Assembly: GCA_964348745.1 (NCBI GenBank)
Contig: CAYGDT010000016.1
Span: 1 to 19,949 of the forward strand
Direction of reading: 5' to 3'
Length of the DNA stretch: 19,949 nt
Origin: CAYGDT01 sp964348745
GTDB lineage: Bacteria; Patescibacteriota; Gracilibacteria; Peribacterales; Peribacteraceae
Shown here piece by piece: positions 8,027 through 14,650 of this stretch. The translations under genes were made by a program, and so were the position numbers. Below the pieces are notes generated by a model, which saw only the letters and a program-made list of their open reading frames with translations, ran no database searches and had not been told where the DNA came from. How positions within the stretch are numbered: position 1 is the stretch's first letter; each line of letters begins with the position of its first letter.

Positions 8027-8386
8027 ATGTCTTACGTCGATGGATTCTTGATCCCTCTACCGAAGAAGAATATAAAGATGTACCGCCGGATGGCCCAATT
8101 GGGCAAGAAAGCATGGATGAAGCACGGCGCGCTCGATTACAAGGAGTGCCTGGCAGACGACCTTAAAAACCCCATGGGAGCACCCCTGAACAAGCTCCTC
8201 AAACTCAAGCCGAGCGAGACGGTCATCTTCGCCTACATCGTTTTCAAGTCCCGCAAGCACCGCGACAGCGTCAACAAGAAAGTGATGAGCGATCCGGCGA
8301 TGAACGATCCGCAAATGATGAAAAAGATGCCCTTCGACATGAAGCGCTTCTGCTACGGCGGGTTCAAGGCGATCGTGGAGGTGTAG
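8027..8386 (+). CDS. DUF1428 (YbaA-like) protein
   Basis: A 119-residue protein that closely follows the DUF1428/E. coli YbaA pattern. It opens with SYVDGFLIPLP, has an ECLADD stretch in the middle and a VFAYIVFKSRKHRD strand-helix, then VMSDPAMND and the closing MPFDMKRFCYGGFKAIVEV. The family folds as a small dimeric ferredoxin-like (alpha/beta barrel) domain of unknown biochemical role. Length is the family norm. The start is fixed by alignment to YbaA. It is a lone gene just upstream of the left direct repeat of the accessory module. Confidence 0.9.
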   Translation: MSYVDGFLIPLPKKNIKMYRRMAQLGKKAWMKHGALDYKECLADDLKNPMGAPLNKLLKLKPSETVIFAYIVFKSRKHRDSVNKKVMSDPAMNDPQMMKKMPFDMKRFCYGGFKAIVEV

Positions 8387-8395
8387 GGTCCGGTG

Positions 8396-8413
8396 CTAGG
8401 AGTTTGTGTCTAT
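8396..8413 (+). repeat. Left 18-base direct repeat bounding the accessory module
   Basis: CTAGGAGTTTGTGTCTAT matches the copy at 12749-12766 at 17 of 18 positions, 4353 bases away. It contains the stop codon (8412-8410) of the minus-strand orphan gene. Confidence 0.65.
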
Positions 8414-8904
8414 AGAACTTCATCTCCTAATTGTTCTTGTATTTCAATTACTCTGCTATGCAACACACTGTCATCGTAATATTTAACAAGGACTCCTGTA
8501 AAATTCAATGCAGTCATTAATAATTCTTGGAGCCTTTGGCTCTCAGATGCCTTATTTTTGAGCTCAGCTTCAATGAGGTTGATACATTGTTGAGATGCAA
8601 GAGTGAACAATCTGCGATTGATATCGTTAAGTGCGGGAGGCTGATCTTTGATTTCTCTGTAGTTATAAGCCAACACCATTCCGATATCTTTTAAATGCCT
8701 TTTAATCTCCTCAAAATCTTCAGTAGGGTTTTCTAGAAATGCCAATGCCTCCTCAATAGTTTTCCTATCATCTGCATCTTCGATGGTGCCATCTGTAAGT
8801 AATAATCTAACTGATTCTAAAATCTCACCTATTTCTGGTCGTGCTGATACTTCTGGTCGCACTATTTCTAGGCTTTCATCATCTGGAACTTCAGTAATAG
8901 TCAT
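8410..8904 (-). CDS. Orphan helical protein, AT-rich gene
   Basis: A 164-residue acidic protein of unknown family. The first 25 residues look disordered (MTITEVPDDESLEIVRPE). The rest is predicted helical, with charged amphipathic segments (EIGEILESVRLLL; FEEIKRHLKDIGMVLAYNY; LQELLMTALNFTGVLVKYY). There is no signal peptide, membrane segment or catalytic motif. The gene is clearly more AT-rich than its neighbours, which suggests recent acquisition. The start is supported by a good promoter (ATGACA, 17-base spacer, TATAAT) ending five bases before the ATG. It sits inside the repeat-bounded module next to the TrmB-type regulator and is transcribed outward, toward the left repeat. It could be a phage or mobile-element accessory protein; nothing in the sequence proves that. 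Confidence 0.7.
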   Translation of the reverse strand: MTITEVPDDESLEIVRPEVSARPEIGEILESVRLLLTDGTIEDADDRKTIEEALAFLENPTEDFEEIKRHLKDIGMVLAYNYREIKDQPPALNDINRRLFTLASQQCINLIEAELKNKASESQRLQELLMTALNFTGVLVKYYDDSVLHSRVIEIQEQLGDEVL

Positions 8905-8909
8905 ACTTC

Positions 8910-8938
8910 ATTATACACTATTTATTTTAAAATGTCAT
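8910..8938 (-). promoter_or_regulatory. Sigma70-type promoter of the orphan gene
   Basis: On the minus strand, ATGACA (8938-8933), a 17-base spacer and perfect TATAAT (8915-8910) precede the ATG at 8904 by five bases, giving a leaderless or nearly leaderless transcript. Confidence 0.65.
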
Positions 8939-8980
8939 GGAGCGGGTTGCTGCATGTTATTACAACTCTTATATGTCCCA

Positions 8981-8998
8981 CTAGGAGTCTTTGCCCCT
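8981..8998 (+). repeat. Degenerate copy of the module repeat
   Basis: CTAGGAGTCTTTGCCCCT agrees with the CTAGGAGTTTGTGYCYAT consensus at about 15 of 18 positions. It lies just beyond the 3' end of the TrmB-type regulator gene, at the junction between it and the AT-rich orphan gene. Confidence 0.35.
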
Positions 8999-9001
8999 TA
9001 C

Positions 9002-9751
9002 TTACTTTGGTTCAGGCAGTTGCTCCCACATGCACTTCCACCAAGCACGGTAACTGTCTGCAAGACCAGGACTTACCATAACGAAGATCGTCAGATCGTC
9101 TCGGAGCTTTCCTAGTTCCAAACCGTGAAAGGTGACGACGTGATCTCCGAAGATATCCATTGTTGAATTGGTGTTAAAATCTTTGGGAAGGAATTTATAC
9201 GGTTTCCCGACTGCTTTTAGCACTTCGGGCAGACCGTCTTTCACCGCATGATCGAAGATGTGGTGATACTTGATGCCACGCCGTTTTGCTTCTTTCAAGA
9301 AGCCTTCTGTGAATGGCTGTAGCCTTGGATCGAACCATGCACCCTTTGCCGCAAAGGAATAAATATCCTCTCCGACTTTGAGTGCTTCGCGCAGGTAGTT
9401 CTTAACACCCTCCACGCCCTTAAAGATGTACGCACGTTCGGTTGTGAGATGCTTGTGATAGAGCGAATGGAGCTTAGGTAGCACCGCTTGTAACTTCGTC
9501 TGTTTTTCAGTGACCAATTCCATCAATTTATCGGGGTCTACCGCTTCGTAGATCGTTTCCTTTTCTATAAACACTTCATAAATAAGCCCCTTCTCGATCA
9601 GGCGATACAGCGTTTCATACGCATTGCTTCTGTTGACCTTGGCTCGCAAAGAAATGGTGGAGACCCCTGATCCTCCGTAGGTGACCAGTGCCTCATACAC
9701 TTTGGCTTCGTTCGGACTCAATCCGAGTTCTTCCAGAGTCGAAAGTATCAT
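9002..9751 (-). CDS. TrmB-family transcriptional regulator
   Basis: A 249-residue regulator. Residues 1-65 form a winged helix-turn-helix of the TrmB/sugar-specific type: LEELGLSPNEAKVYEAL, then TISLRAKVNRSNAYETLYRLIEKGLI with a basic recognition helix, and a wing ending IYEAVDPDKL. A coiled-coil dimerisation segment (about 70-100, MELVTEKQTKLQAVLPKLHSL) follows. The rest, from about 105, looks like the phospholipase-D-like effector domain often attached to this family (YIFKGVEGVKNYLREAL; IYSFAAKG; TMDIFGDHVVTFHG). The catalytic HKD motif is absent, as expected for a sensor. The start is supported by a promoter lying inside a large inverted-repeat operator, which suggests autorepression. The divergent cupin/asparagine-synthase operon starts 92 bases away and is the likely target. 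The ligand is unknown. Confidence 0.88.
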   Translation of the reverse strand: MILSTLEELGLSPNEAKVYEALVTYGGSGVSTISLRAKVNRSNAYETLYRLIEKGLIYEVFIEKETIYEAVDPDKLMELVTEKQTKLQAVLPKLHSLYHKHLTTERAYIFKGVEGVKNYLREALKVGEDIYSFAAKGAWFDPRLQPFTEGFLKEAKRRGIKYHHIFDHAVKDGLPEVLKAVGKPYKFLPKDFNTNSTMDIFGDHVVTFHGLELGKLRDDLTIFVMVSPGLADSYRAWWKCMWEQLPEPK

Positions 9752-9752
9752 A

Positions 9753-9791
9753 TGTTGCCATTATAGCAACAACGTTGTTGTCTTGGCAACA
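9753..9791 (-). promoter_or_regulatory. Autoregulatory operator and promoter of the TrmB-type gene
   Basis: Outer arms TGTTGCCA (9753-9760) and TGGCAACA (9784-9791) are perfect inverted repeats. Between them lies a perfect 14-base palindrome, CAACAACGTTGTTG (9767-9780). Minus-strand TTGCCA (9789-9784), an 18-base spacer and TATAAT (9765-9760) form the promoter within these arms, eight bases from the ATG at 9751. A dimer bound here would block both promoter elements. Confidence 0.75.
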
Positions 9792-9809
9792 AATATTTAA
9801 TCCATACAA

Positions 9810-9840
9810 TTGACATAGTTTTATATTTAGTTCCTATTTA
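9810..9840 (+). promoter_or_regulatory. Candidate promoter of the cupin/asparagine-synthase operon
   Basis: A perfect TTGACA (9810-9815) is followed by AT-rich sequence. The best -10 is TATTTA (9835-9840) at a long 19-base spacing, only three bases before the ATG at 9844. A weak -10 and long spacer fit a promoter that needs regulator help, but this is inference. Confidence 0.4.
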
Positions 9841-9843
9841 TAT

Positions 9844-10935
9844 ATGAGTACACAAAGGTTCCAAGCGCAATACGGCCAGTCTACGGAACACAATCTCCTT
9901 GGAGAGACAGAGCTGATTGTGAGCCCTGTACATGAAACTAATCTGGCAATCCTTGCCGTCAATTCAGCTATGGAAGCTAGGAATATTGATGAGATTTGTG
10001 CAGCCGTTCGTGGTTTAGCCGAGAGGCTGCGTTTACCAATGCACGGAGCAGATGCCCAAGAGGAATATCTGCGATTGCAGTGGAATGGATCACCAACTGA
10101 CTGTGTGAATCAGGGAGACGTCGAGGATGATGAGGTGGCCCAAAAAGACCGAGCAACAGCAAAGAAGGCTCGGGAGGATGCTCTGATTGATGCACTGCGA
10201 TCTGCCTGCGTTGGTCGCCTCGAATCAGACATCATTATTCAATCAGGACGCAAAGTAGCTACCTTGGGACAGGGCACTCACTTCATTGAAGCATCCGCTG
10301 AATCGGAGGGCGATCAGCGAGGTCTCGTGATTCGAGATGCGAATGGCGACGAATCTTCCATGAATGCCACTGGCAGGCTACGAGCGAGAGTCACTGTTGG
10401 AGCGAACGAGAATGTCAAAATTACAGCATCCAACGCGTGGCTGCTTATATTCAGCATCCTGCATGGACCAGAGCAATCAAGTATGAAAATCCAAGTCGGC
10501 GATCCTGCTCATGCAAGATATTTGGAGGAAAAAGATGACAAGTTCATGGCGGGGAGACACTTTCCTGCCGAAATGATGGGCGATCCATCATGGCACGAGC
10601 TTCGACTGCTACCGAACTCGACGCAGGTTGGCTTCGAGCACATTCACCCCCACATGCGGCTTGTGTATGTCACGCAGGGTGAAGGCACGCTGCAAACGGG
10701 CATAACACGTGAGTGTGCTGATCAGCCGTTCAACCTCTTCCCTGGAAAACTCGTCATCCTTACTCCTGGCACATGGCACAGATTCTCAACGGGAGAGTCG
10801 GGACTGACCGTGCAGCCTGTCCACCCTGTGACTCCAACGAGCGGTGCAAGTTCCAATAGCCACGAAATGTTCTTCGGAACGTTAAGCAATGTAGGTGACA
10901 TGCAGAAGATCATCGAGAGAGGGGCGACTCGATAA
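9844..10935 (+). CDS. Cupin-domain protein with a long unknown N-terminus
   Basis: A 363-residue protein. The C-terminal part (about 250-350) is a cupin barrel: GFEHIHPHMRLVYVTQGEG with His266, His268 and His270, then LFPGKLVILTPGTWHRF with His312. These resemble cupin motifs 1 and 2, so a metal site is likely, but the usual motif-1 Glu is not seen. Residues 1-130 are helical and charged. Residues 140-230 look beta-rich (IIIQSGRKVATLG; GRLRARVTVG) and may be a degenerate first barrel. The family contains isomerases, epimerases, dioxygenases and sensors, so no reaction can be assigned. It is first in an operon, 23 bases before an asparagine-synthase-like gene and divergent from the TrmB-type regulator. 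Confidence 0.75.
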   Translation: MSTQRFQAQYGQSTEHNLLGETELIVSPVHETNLAILAVNSAMEARNIDEICAAVRGLAERLRLPMHGADAQEEYLRLQWNGSPTDCVNQGDVEDDEVAQKDRATAKKAREDALIDALRSACVGRLESDIIIQSGRKVATLGQGTHFIEASAESEGDQRGLVIRDANGDESSMNATGRLRARVTVGANENVKITASNAWLLIFSILHGPEQSSMKIQVGDPAHARYLEEKDDKFMAGRHFPAEMMGDPSWHELRLLPNSTQVGFEHIHPHMRLVYVTQGEGTLQTGITRECADQPFNLFPGKLVILTPGTWHRFSTGESGLTVQPVHPVTPTSGASSNSHEMFFGTLSNVGDMQKIIERGATR

Positions 10936-10958
10936 TCGTCCCTCTCCCCCACAATTGT

Positions 10959-12752
10959 ATGTGCCGAATTGCTCTCACCAATGGCGGGTCTGACTTGCAG
11001 GAAATGCTTGGAAACTTGCATGAACCAGGCGGCAACAGACGTGTTGAGACTTGGAGCAATAGGAAGACGGCTATGGTTCTCAACAGATTCGCCGTGACCT
11101 CGGAACGTGTTGCAGAGGGGCAATACCCGTTACAAGGTGAACGCTATGTCCTTTGCTATAACGGCGAGGTCTACGGTCATTCCCAGAGGAAATTCGTGGA
11201 TGAGCGGATGCATCGGAGCGACGTACACTTTGCATTGGAGGTATTGGAAGCAGAAGGCATAGAATCCTTTCTTCGTGATTTAGATTTTCAGGGTTCGCTT
11301 CTCATTCACGATAAGGCAAAAGATGAGTGGTACGCAGTAGTTGACCAGCTCAATACAGCAGGGTGCTTCTACTCAGATTTTGAAGGCACGTTTGTATTGG
11401 CTTCTGAACATGCCGTTGTTCATGCGGCCTTGGATCGACTCAATTCTCCTGCACACATTCCGATCAATATTTTGAAGAACGGAGCATATTTGAGGATTCA
11501 GAAAGATGGAAGCCAAGAAACAGTTTCCTACCGAGATGATGCAGGAGACGTTTATGAAGGAACAGAATATTCTGCAACACACTTTCAGAAAATTGTTCAG
11601 GATGTGAGAGCAGCTCTCTATGAAGCGACCCGACTGCGGATTCCCACAGAGGGGGATGTAGGGGTGCTGTGCAGTGGTGGTTTGGATAGCAGCATCGTTT
11701 GCACCCAAGCTGCTCATGTTTTGAGGGAAACAGGAGAGCTGGATAGGCTGAAAGTCTTCACTCTTGGAGACCCGAATATAGGTGAGTGTTCAGAAGAGAA
11801 CGACCTCCAAAATGTATGTATTTTGATGGAGAACCTTGGTCTTGAACCTGCCCGTCATCTGCATGTCATTCACCCCCAGAGTATCAGCGACTTACAGCGT
11901 CATCTGTTGAGGGAGAAAGTATTCACGACACAGCCTCGGCTCATTACCCCAAATCCGATATTGCGAACGCAGGTGCGGCATACGGTCATGATGTCTGCCT
12001 TGCTTGGTTCTATTGAACGAATTGCTCCCAAACTTACCTCCATCCTTTCGGGGGATGCTGCCGATGAACTATTCGCTGGTTACAATTCAATGCGGAGTGG
12101 TGTACAGAAGCCAGAGGACATGCGTAGGAACATTCATCAGAAACTCGATGATTTTCCTCTCAACGATGCTTCTAGGATAGCCCTTTCCTGCTTTCACGGA
12201 ACGACGAGTGCATTGAGAGCCTCGTCCAGCTCATCAGCAATACATCCTTTGGAAGTGAGAATGCCATTCACTAGCCATCATGTGCTTCGGGCGCTACGTG
12301 ATGCTCATCCCGATTACGTTCTCGGAAAACAGGGGGAATCCGTTCTCTCAAAATATCTTTTACGAATGGTAGGAAGTGCATCAGGACTTCCTTCTCCCAT
12401 CGCGATGCGGAAGAAAATACCGTTCAATGAGGGCGGCTCTGGCAATCGCAATGGCGAGCCCAATGATGTGGAGAGAAGTGTGGCTACTACATCGTACCCT
12501 GCCCAAGATGTACGGGTGCAGATCGGCAGGCATGAACCTACTCTGCGACGGCTTCACATTCTGGGGCAAAGCGAAGAGCTAGATCAGCAATGCCTCACTG
12601 ATAGACACGATGAATTAGCACTCTATCTTGCAGGATTTTCAGCGGGGTTAGGGAGGTTGCTGCAAGGGAATGCCTTTCGAGAAACCATGCCCGATTCCTC
12701 GTATTCGACACAGAACAATGAGACAGAATACACACCCGCTCCTCTTTCCTAG
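10959..12752 (+). CDS. Asparagine-synthase-like glutamine amidotransferase
   Basis: A 597-residue class II glutamine amidotransferase fused to an ATP-pyrophosphatase domain, the AsnB layout. Cys2 (MCRI) is the nucleophile exposed after Met removal, which fixes the start. YNGEVY (67-72) matches the glutamine-binding loop. The synthetase half has the PP-loop SGGLDSS (239-245), SGDAADELFAGY (364-375; usually SGEGADELFGGY), EVRMPF (432-437) and the late RKKIPF ... GGSG block. It releases ammonia from glutamine and uses ATP to adenylate and amidate a carboxylate. The substrate may be aspartate, but paralogues in polysaccharide and peptide pathways amidate other acids. The Glu-to-Asp and Gly-to-Ala changes in the second ATP motif, and the cupin partner, make a non-aspartate substrate plausible. 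A pyrimidine-rich leader (CCCTCTCCCCC) replaces a Shine-Dalgarno site. Its stop codon lies in the right direct repeat. Confidence 0.88.
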   Translation: MCRIALTNGGSDLQEMLGNLHEPGGNRRVETWSNRKTAMVLNRFAVTSERVAEGQYPLQGERYVLCYNGEVYGHSQRKFVDERMHRSDVHFALEVLEAEGIESFLRDLDFQGSLLIHDKAKDEWYAVVDQLNTAGCFYSDFEGTFVLASEHAVVHAALDRLNSPAHIPINILKNGAYLRIQKDGSQETVSYRDDAGDVYEGTEYSATHFQKIVQDVRAALYEATRLRIPTEGDVGVLCSGGLDSSIVCTQAAHVLRETGELDRLKVFTLGDPNIGECSEENDLQNVCILMENLGLEPARHLHVIHPQSISDLQRHLLREKVFTTQPRLITPNPILRTQVRHTVMMSALLGSIERIAPKLTSILSGDAADELFAGYNSMRSGVQKPEDMRRNIHQKLDDFPLNDASRIALSCFHGTTSALRASSSSSAIHPLEVRMPFTSHHVLRALRDAHPDYVLGKQGESVLSKYLLRMVGSASGLPSPIAMRKKIPFNEGGSGNRNGEPNDVERSVATTSYPAQDVRVQIGRHEPTLRRLHILGQSEELDQQCLTDRHDELALYLAGFSAGLGRLLQGNAFRETMPDSSYSTQNNETEYTPAPLS

Positions 12753-12766
12753 GAGTTTGTGTCCAT
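12749..12766 (+). repeat. Right 18-base direct repeat bounding the accessory module
   Basis: CTAGGAGTTTGTGTCCAT differs from the copy at 8396-8413 by one base. The TAG stop of the asparagine-synthase-like gene (12750-12752) is inside it, so both outermost genes of the module end within a repeat. Confidence 0.65.
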
Positions 12767-12811
12767 GAGCACGCCTCTAAGGATTTAGATCATGTAGTAC
12801 TGCTGTTTAGT

Positions 12812-13093
12812 CTACTTGGCACCGTTTGCCGACTGCACAGTTTCATGCAGAGTATTTCTCAGCATTACTTTCAGCATCTTTCTTCCAATTGTGGTCTTCA
12901 GATATTTTTCTCTTCTGACTGCGTCGCCTTTATTGATATAGGATTCAAGAAATATCAGCTTCAATGAGCGTCTGGCCTTTGTGGAAATCACACTTCCTTC
13001 GTTGTGTTCTTTTAAGCGATTCTTGATGTTCGTCGTATATCCAACGTACAGACCGTCATCTTTTTCGCTGTGGAGGACGTAGACATGAAACAT
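12812..13093 (-). CDS. GIY-YIG domain nuclease-like protein
   Basis: A 93-residue single-domain GIY-YIG protein of the UPF0213/YhbQ type. The GIY-like strand is FHVYVLHS (Tyr5) and the YIG-like strand LYVGYT (16-20). Arg26 and His30 lie in NRLKEHNEG, and Glu62 in RREKYLKTTIGRK is the expected metal ligand. All catalytic positions are therefore present. Domains of this size may cleave DNA during repair or recombination; the true substrate is usually unknown. The protein is basic, as expected for nucleic-acid binding. It lies just outside the right repeat of the accessory module and upstream of a cluster of hairpins. Confidence 0.9.
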   Translation of the reverse strand: MFHVYVLHSEKDDGLYVGYTTNIKNRLKEHNEGSVISTKARRSLKLIFLESYINKGDAVRREKYLKTTIGRKMLKVMLRNTLHETVQSANGAK

Positions 13094-13118
13094 AGCAGTG
13101 TAGGATGCCCCAATCGTA

Positions 13119-13304
13119 GTTGCTTCGCAACACTATAGGGCAAGCCCCAGCAGTAAATGCACTTGCAAGTAAAAGCCGCGGTAGTAGATCTCGGTGCTTC
13201 GCACCTCGATCACTACACGGCACTCAGTACTGCTCTTGGGAAGTTTCTCAATATCGAGTGGCGGAGCCACGAAGTCTGCGAACGAAGTGAGCAGTACTTC
13301 GTGG
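13119..13304. repeat. Cluster of short hairpins beside tRNA-Gly
   Basis: No gene is present here. Hairpins seen are GTTGC-TTC-GCAAC (13119-13131), GGGC-AA-GCCC (13138-13147), palindrome ACTTGCAAGT (13161-13170) and GTGGC-GGA-GCCAC (13258-13270). There is also a long stem at 13175-13221 built from GCCG/CGGC, GTAGT/ACTAC, GATC/GATC and GGTGC-TTC-GCACC. Two longer inverted repeats enclose the last of the short hairpins: AGTACTGCTC/GAGCAGTACT (13226-13235, 13289-13298) and CCACGAAGT/ACTTCGTGG (13267-13275, 13296-13304). Confidence 0.75.
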
Positions 13305-13376
13305 AGCGGGTGACGGGAATCGAACCCGTGTCATCAGGTTGGAAACCTGAGGTAATAGCCACTATACGACACCCGC
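13302..13376 (-). tRNA. tRNA-Gly(TCC)
   Basis: On the minus strand the acceptor GCGGGTG pairs with CACCCGC. The anticodon stem TCAGG/CCTGA holds loop TTTCCAA (anticodon TCC, reading GGA). The T arm is ACGGG-TTCGATT-CCCGT, with CCA encoded (13304-13302). With the CCC isoacceptor at 844-917, this window holds two minus-strand glycine tRNAs. Confidence 0.95.
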
Positions 13377-13392
13377 GTCGAGGTCTTGGGTT

Positions 13393-13421
13393 AGGATACG
13401 GATAGTGGTGATTATTGTGAA
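13393..13421 (-). promoter_or_regulatory. Promoter of tRNA-Gly(TCC)
   Basis: On the minus strand, TTCACA (13421-13416), a 17-base spacer and TATCCT (13398-13393) predict a start near 13386, ten bases before the tRNA. The -35 overlaps the last codons of yidD. Confidence 0.6.
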
Positions 13422-13690
13422 GACATACCGGTGATTTTCAGTATTTTCTCCGGAGTCGGCTTTGTCCACGGGTTGCAGGAGAGCAGTCTCCCGAGAGTCA
13501 GCAATCCCCCGATCAAAAGCCCCCGCTCACGGATGATACGCTTGCCGTACTCGCTGCACGTCGGTTCATGGCGGCAGAATCCATAGGGGTGCAGCCCTTT
13601 CAGAGGGCCGTGATCTGGCGAGAGTGTCGCTTGATACACATCGATCAAGAGGATCGCCAGTCGGCGCGGAAGAAGGAGTAGATTGCGCAT
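13412..13690 (-). CDS. yidD: Membrane protein insertion efficiency factor YidD
   Basis: A 92-residue YidD protein (haemolytic-domain family, PF01809), which associates with the inner membrane through an amphipathic helix and helps YidC insert membrane proteins. The N-terminal helix is LLLLPRRLAILLIDVYQATLSP. The conserved core is GFCRHEPTCSEYGKRIIRERG with Cys39 and Cys45, followed by the GRLLSCNPW block with a third Cys. Only the tail differs from typical members. In many bacteria yidD sits between rnpA and yidC; here it stands apart, divergent from a small membrane protein gene with which it nearly shares a start region. Confidence 0.93.
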   Translation of the reverse strand: MRNLLLLPRRLAILLIDVYQATLSPDHGPLKGLHPYGFCRHEPTCSEYGKRIIRERGLLIGGLLTLGRLLSCNPWTKPTPEKILKITGMSSQ

Positions 13691-13724
13691 GGAAGATTCT
13701 CACGGTAGGCTAGGGGGTAAGACT

Positions 13725-13994
13725 ATGCAAGCGGTTCTCACCAGTGGCGATGTTCTCCTGTATCTGCGGATCACCGTTGCAGTCATGCTCGTGATCGTGC
13801 TGTATCATTGCCTGTTTATTGCGGTGGATTTGCGAAAAATCCTCAGGAGAATCGAGTCGATTACCAAGGAAGTAGAGAATATTATTATGAAACCGATCAA
13901 TGCTGCAGATTATATTCTGGAAGGCATTGTGCGGTATCTGGAGGAGCAGGGGGGCGGGAAAGCTAAAAAAGATGAAAAGAAGCAGAAGAAATAG
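13725..13994 (+). CDS. Small single-span membrane protein
   Basis: An 89-residue protein from the ATG at 13725, which has a Shine-Dalgarno-like AGGGGG about 8 bases upstream. The frame is open back to a TTG at 13683, but that would overlap the yidD start. One strong membrane helix (LYLRITVAVMLVIVLYHCLFIAV, given here only by its ends L11 to V33) is followed by an amphipathic helix (DLRKILRRIESITKEVENI) and a Lys-rich tail (KAKKDEKKQKK). The layout resembles short DUF948-like or Atp-I-like membrane proteins, but I cannot name a family. Function unknown. Confidence 0.7.
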   Translation: MQAVLTSGDVLLYLRITVAVMLVIVLYHCLFIAVDLRKILRRIESITKEVENIIMKPINAADYILEGIVRYLEEQGGGKAKKDEKKQKK

Positions 13995-14052
13995 AAGCAA
14001 TAGAAGAAATGTATGGTTCGACGAGCTCACCATGATATTTTTCAGAGATTCA

Positions 14053-14538
14053 CTAAATCGACTGTTTATCTATGAAGATTCGGATGAAGAGTCGCTTGAG
14101 TACATCGACCGAGGCATCCATGATTTCAGACAGCAGTGTGTTCAACCGTCGGATTTTACCGTAGAGCTGATTGAGAGCATATGCAGATCCCGGTTTGCTT
14201 GCTCGGAAGGCTTTGCGTCGCACCTCTTTGCGCAGTGTTTTTATTTCTTTGCGGATGTACTGGCTCAACTCGCGTTGCATGTCCGGCGTTACCGGAAGAT
14301 TTGCGATCGCCTGCGCGCGTGCAGACTGACCTTGATCTCCTTGACCACTGCCCTGACCACTACCTCCTCCACCAAGGTCTCCCGCTTTACTCTCGCCAAT
14401 GCGTTCGGAAACTTTATCCATCAGACTGATGGTGTCCAGCAAGCCTTGAAACTTGTCCGGTTGGGTGACCACAAGATTCCTGCCCTCCGCACTCTCTGTA
14501 TGTTGGTTTTGCCGCTCAGGATTGCTGCCCTGTTGCAT
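14053..14538 (-). CDS. Conserved-looking hypothetical with Gly/Gln-rich linker
   Basis: A 161-residue protein. Residues 1-55 are polar, with QGLLDTISLMDKVSERIG as one helix. Residues 57-70 are a Gly/Ser/Gln linker (GGGGSGQGSGQGDQGQ). From about 75, a basic helical domain runs LPVTPDMQRELSQYIRKEIK, LRKEVRRKAF, then YALNQLYGKIRRLNTLLSEI and the end VLKRLFIRIFIDKQSI. I recall proteins with this C-terminal style as common uncharacterised genes in CPR genomes, but I know no function. The start has a real Shine-Dalgarno site (AGAGG five bases upstream), unusual for this window. A longer frame on the opposite strand is rejected as its shadow. Confidence 0.75.
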   Translation of the reverse strand: MQQGSNPERQNQHTESAEGRNLVVTQPDKFQGLLDTISLMDKVSERIGESKAGDLGGGGSGQGSGQGDQGQSARAQAIANLPVTPDMQRELSQYIRKEIKTLRKEVRRKAFRASKPGSAYALNQLYGKIRRLNTLLSEIMDASVDVLKRLFIRIFIDKQSI

Positions 14539-14637
14539 ATACCTCTATTCTCTCACATTTTGGCGATTTACGCAATTCCAATAGAGCTATTCATGGTCGG
14601 TTTGGGGCGGGGATTTTGAGTGATTGTGCGGCATGGG

Positions 14638-14643
14638 TATGAT
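14638..14643 (+). promoter_or_regulatory. -10 element of a leaderless promoter for the HIT gene
   Basis: TATGAT ends seven bases before the ATG at 14651, which puts the expected transcript start at or next to the start codon. TTGAGT lies 16 bases upstream (14616-14621) as a fair -35. It decides the start over earlier in-frame ATGs at 14633 and 14639. Confidence 0.5.
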
Positions 14644-14650
14644 ATCGATA

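Noticed and set aside
844..13376. Two tRNA-Gly genes as a sign of UGA recoded to glycine
   Set aside because: Anticodons are CCC and TCC, not TCA, and genuine genes such as the AlkD-like and SLH genes end in TGA.
13157..13405. An 82-codon plus-strand open frame
   Set aside because: Its second half is the reverse complement of tRNA-Gly(TCC) and its first half is the hairpin cluster.
13900..14619. A 239-codon open frame on the plus strand
   Set aside because: It is antisense to the 161-residue gene, which has a real Shine-Dalgarno site, a Gly/Gln linker and an ordered basic domain. The plus-strand product has no plausible composition.
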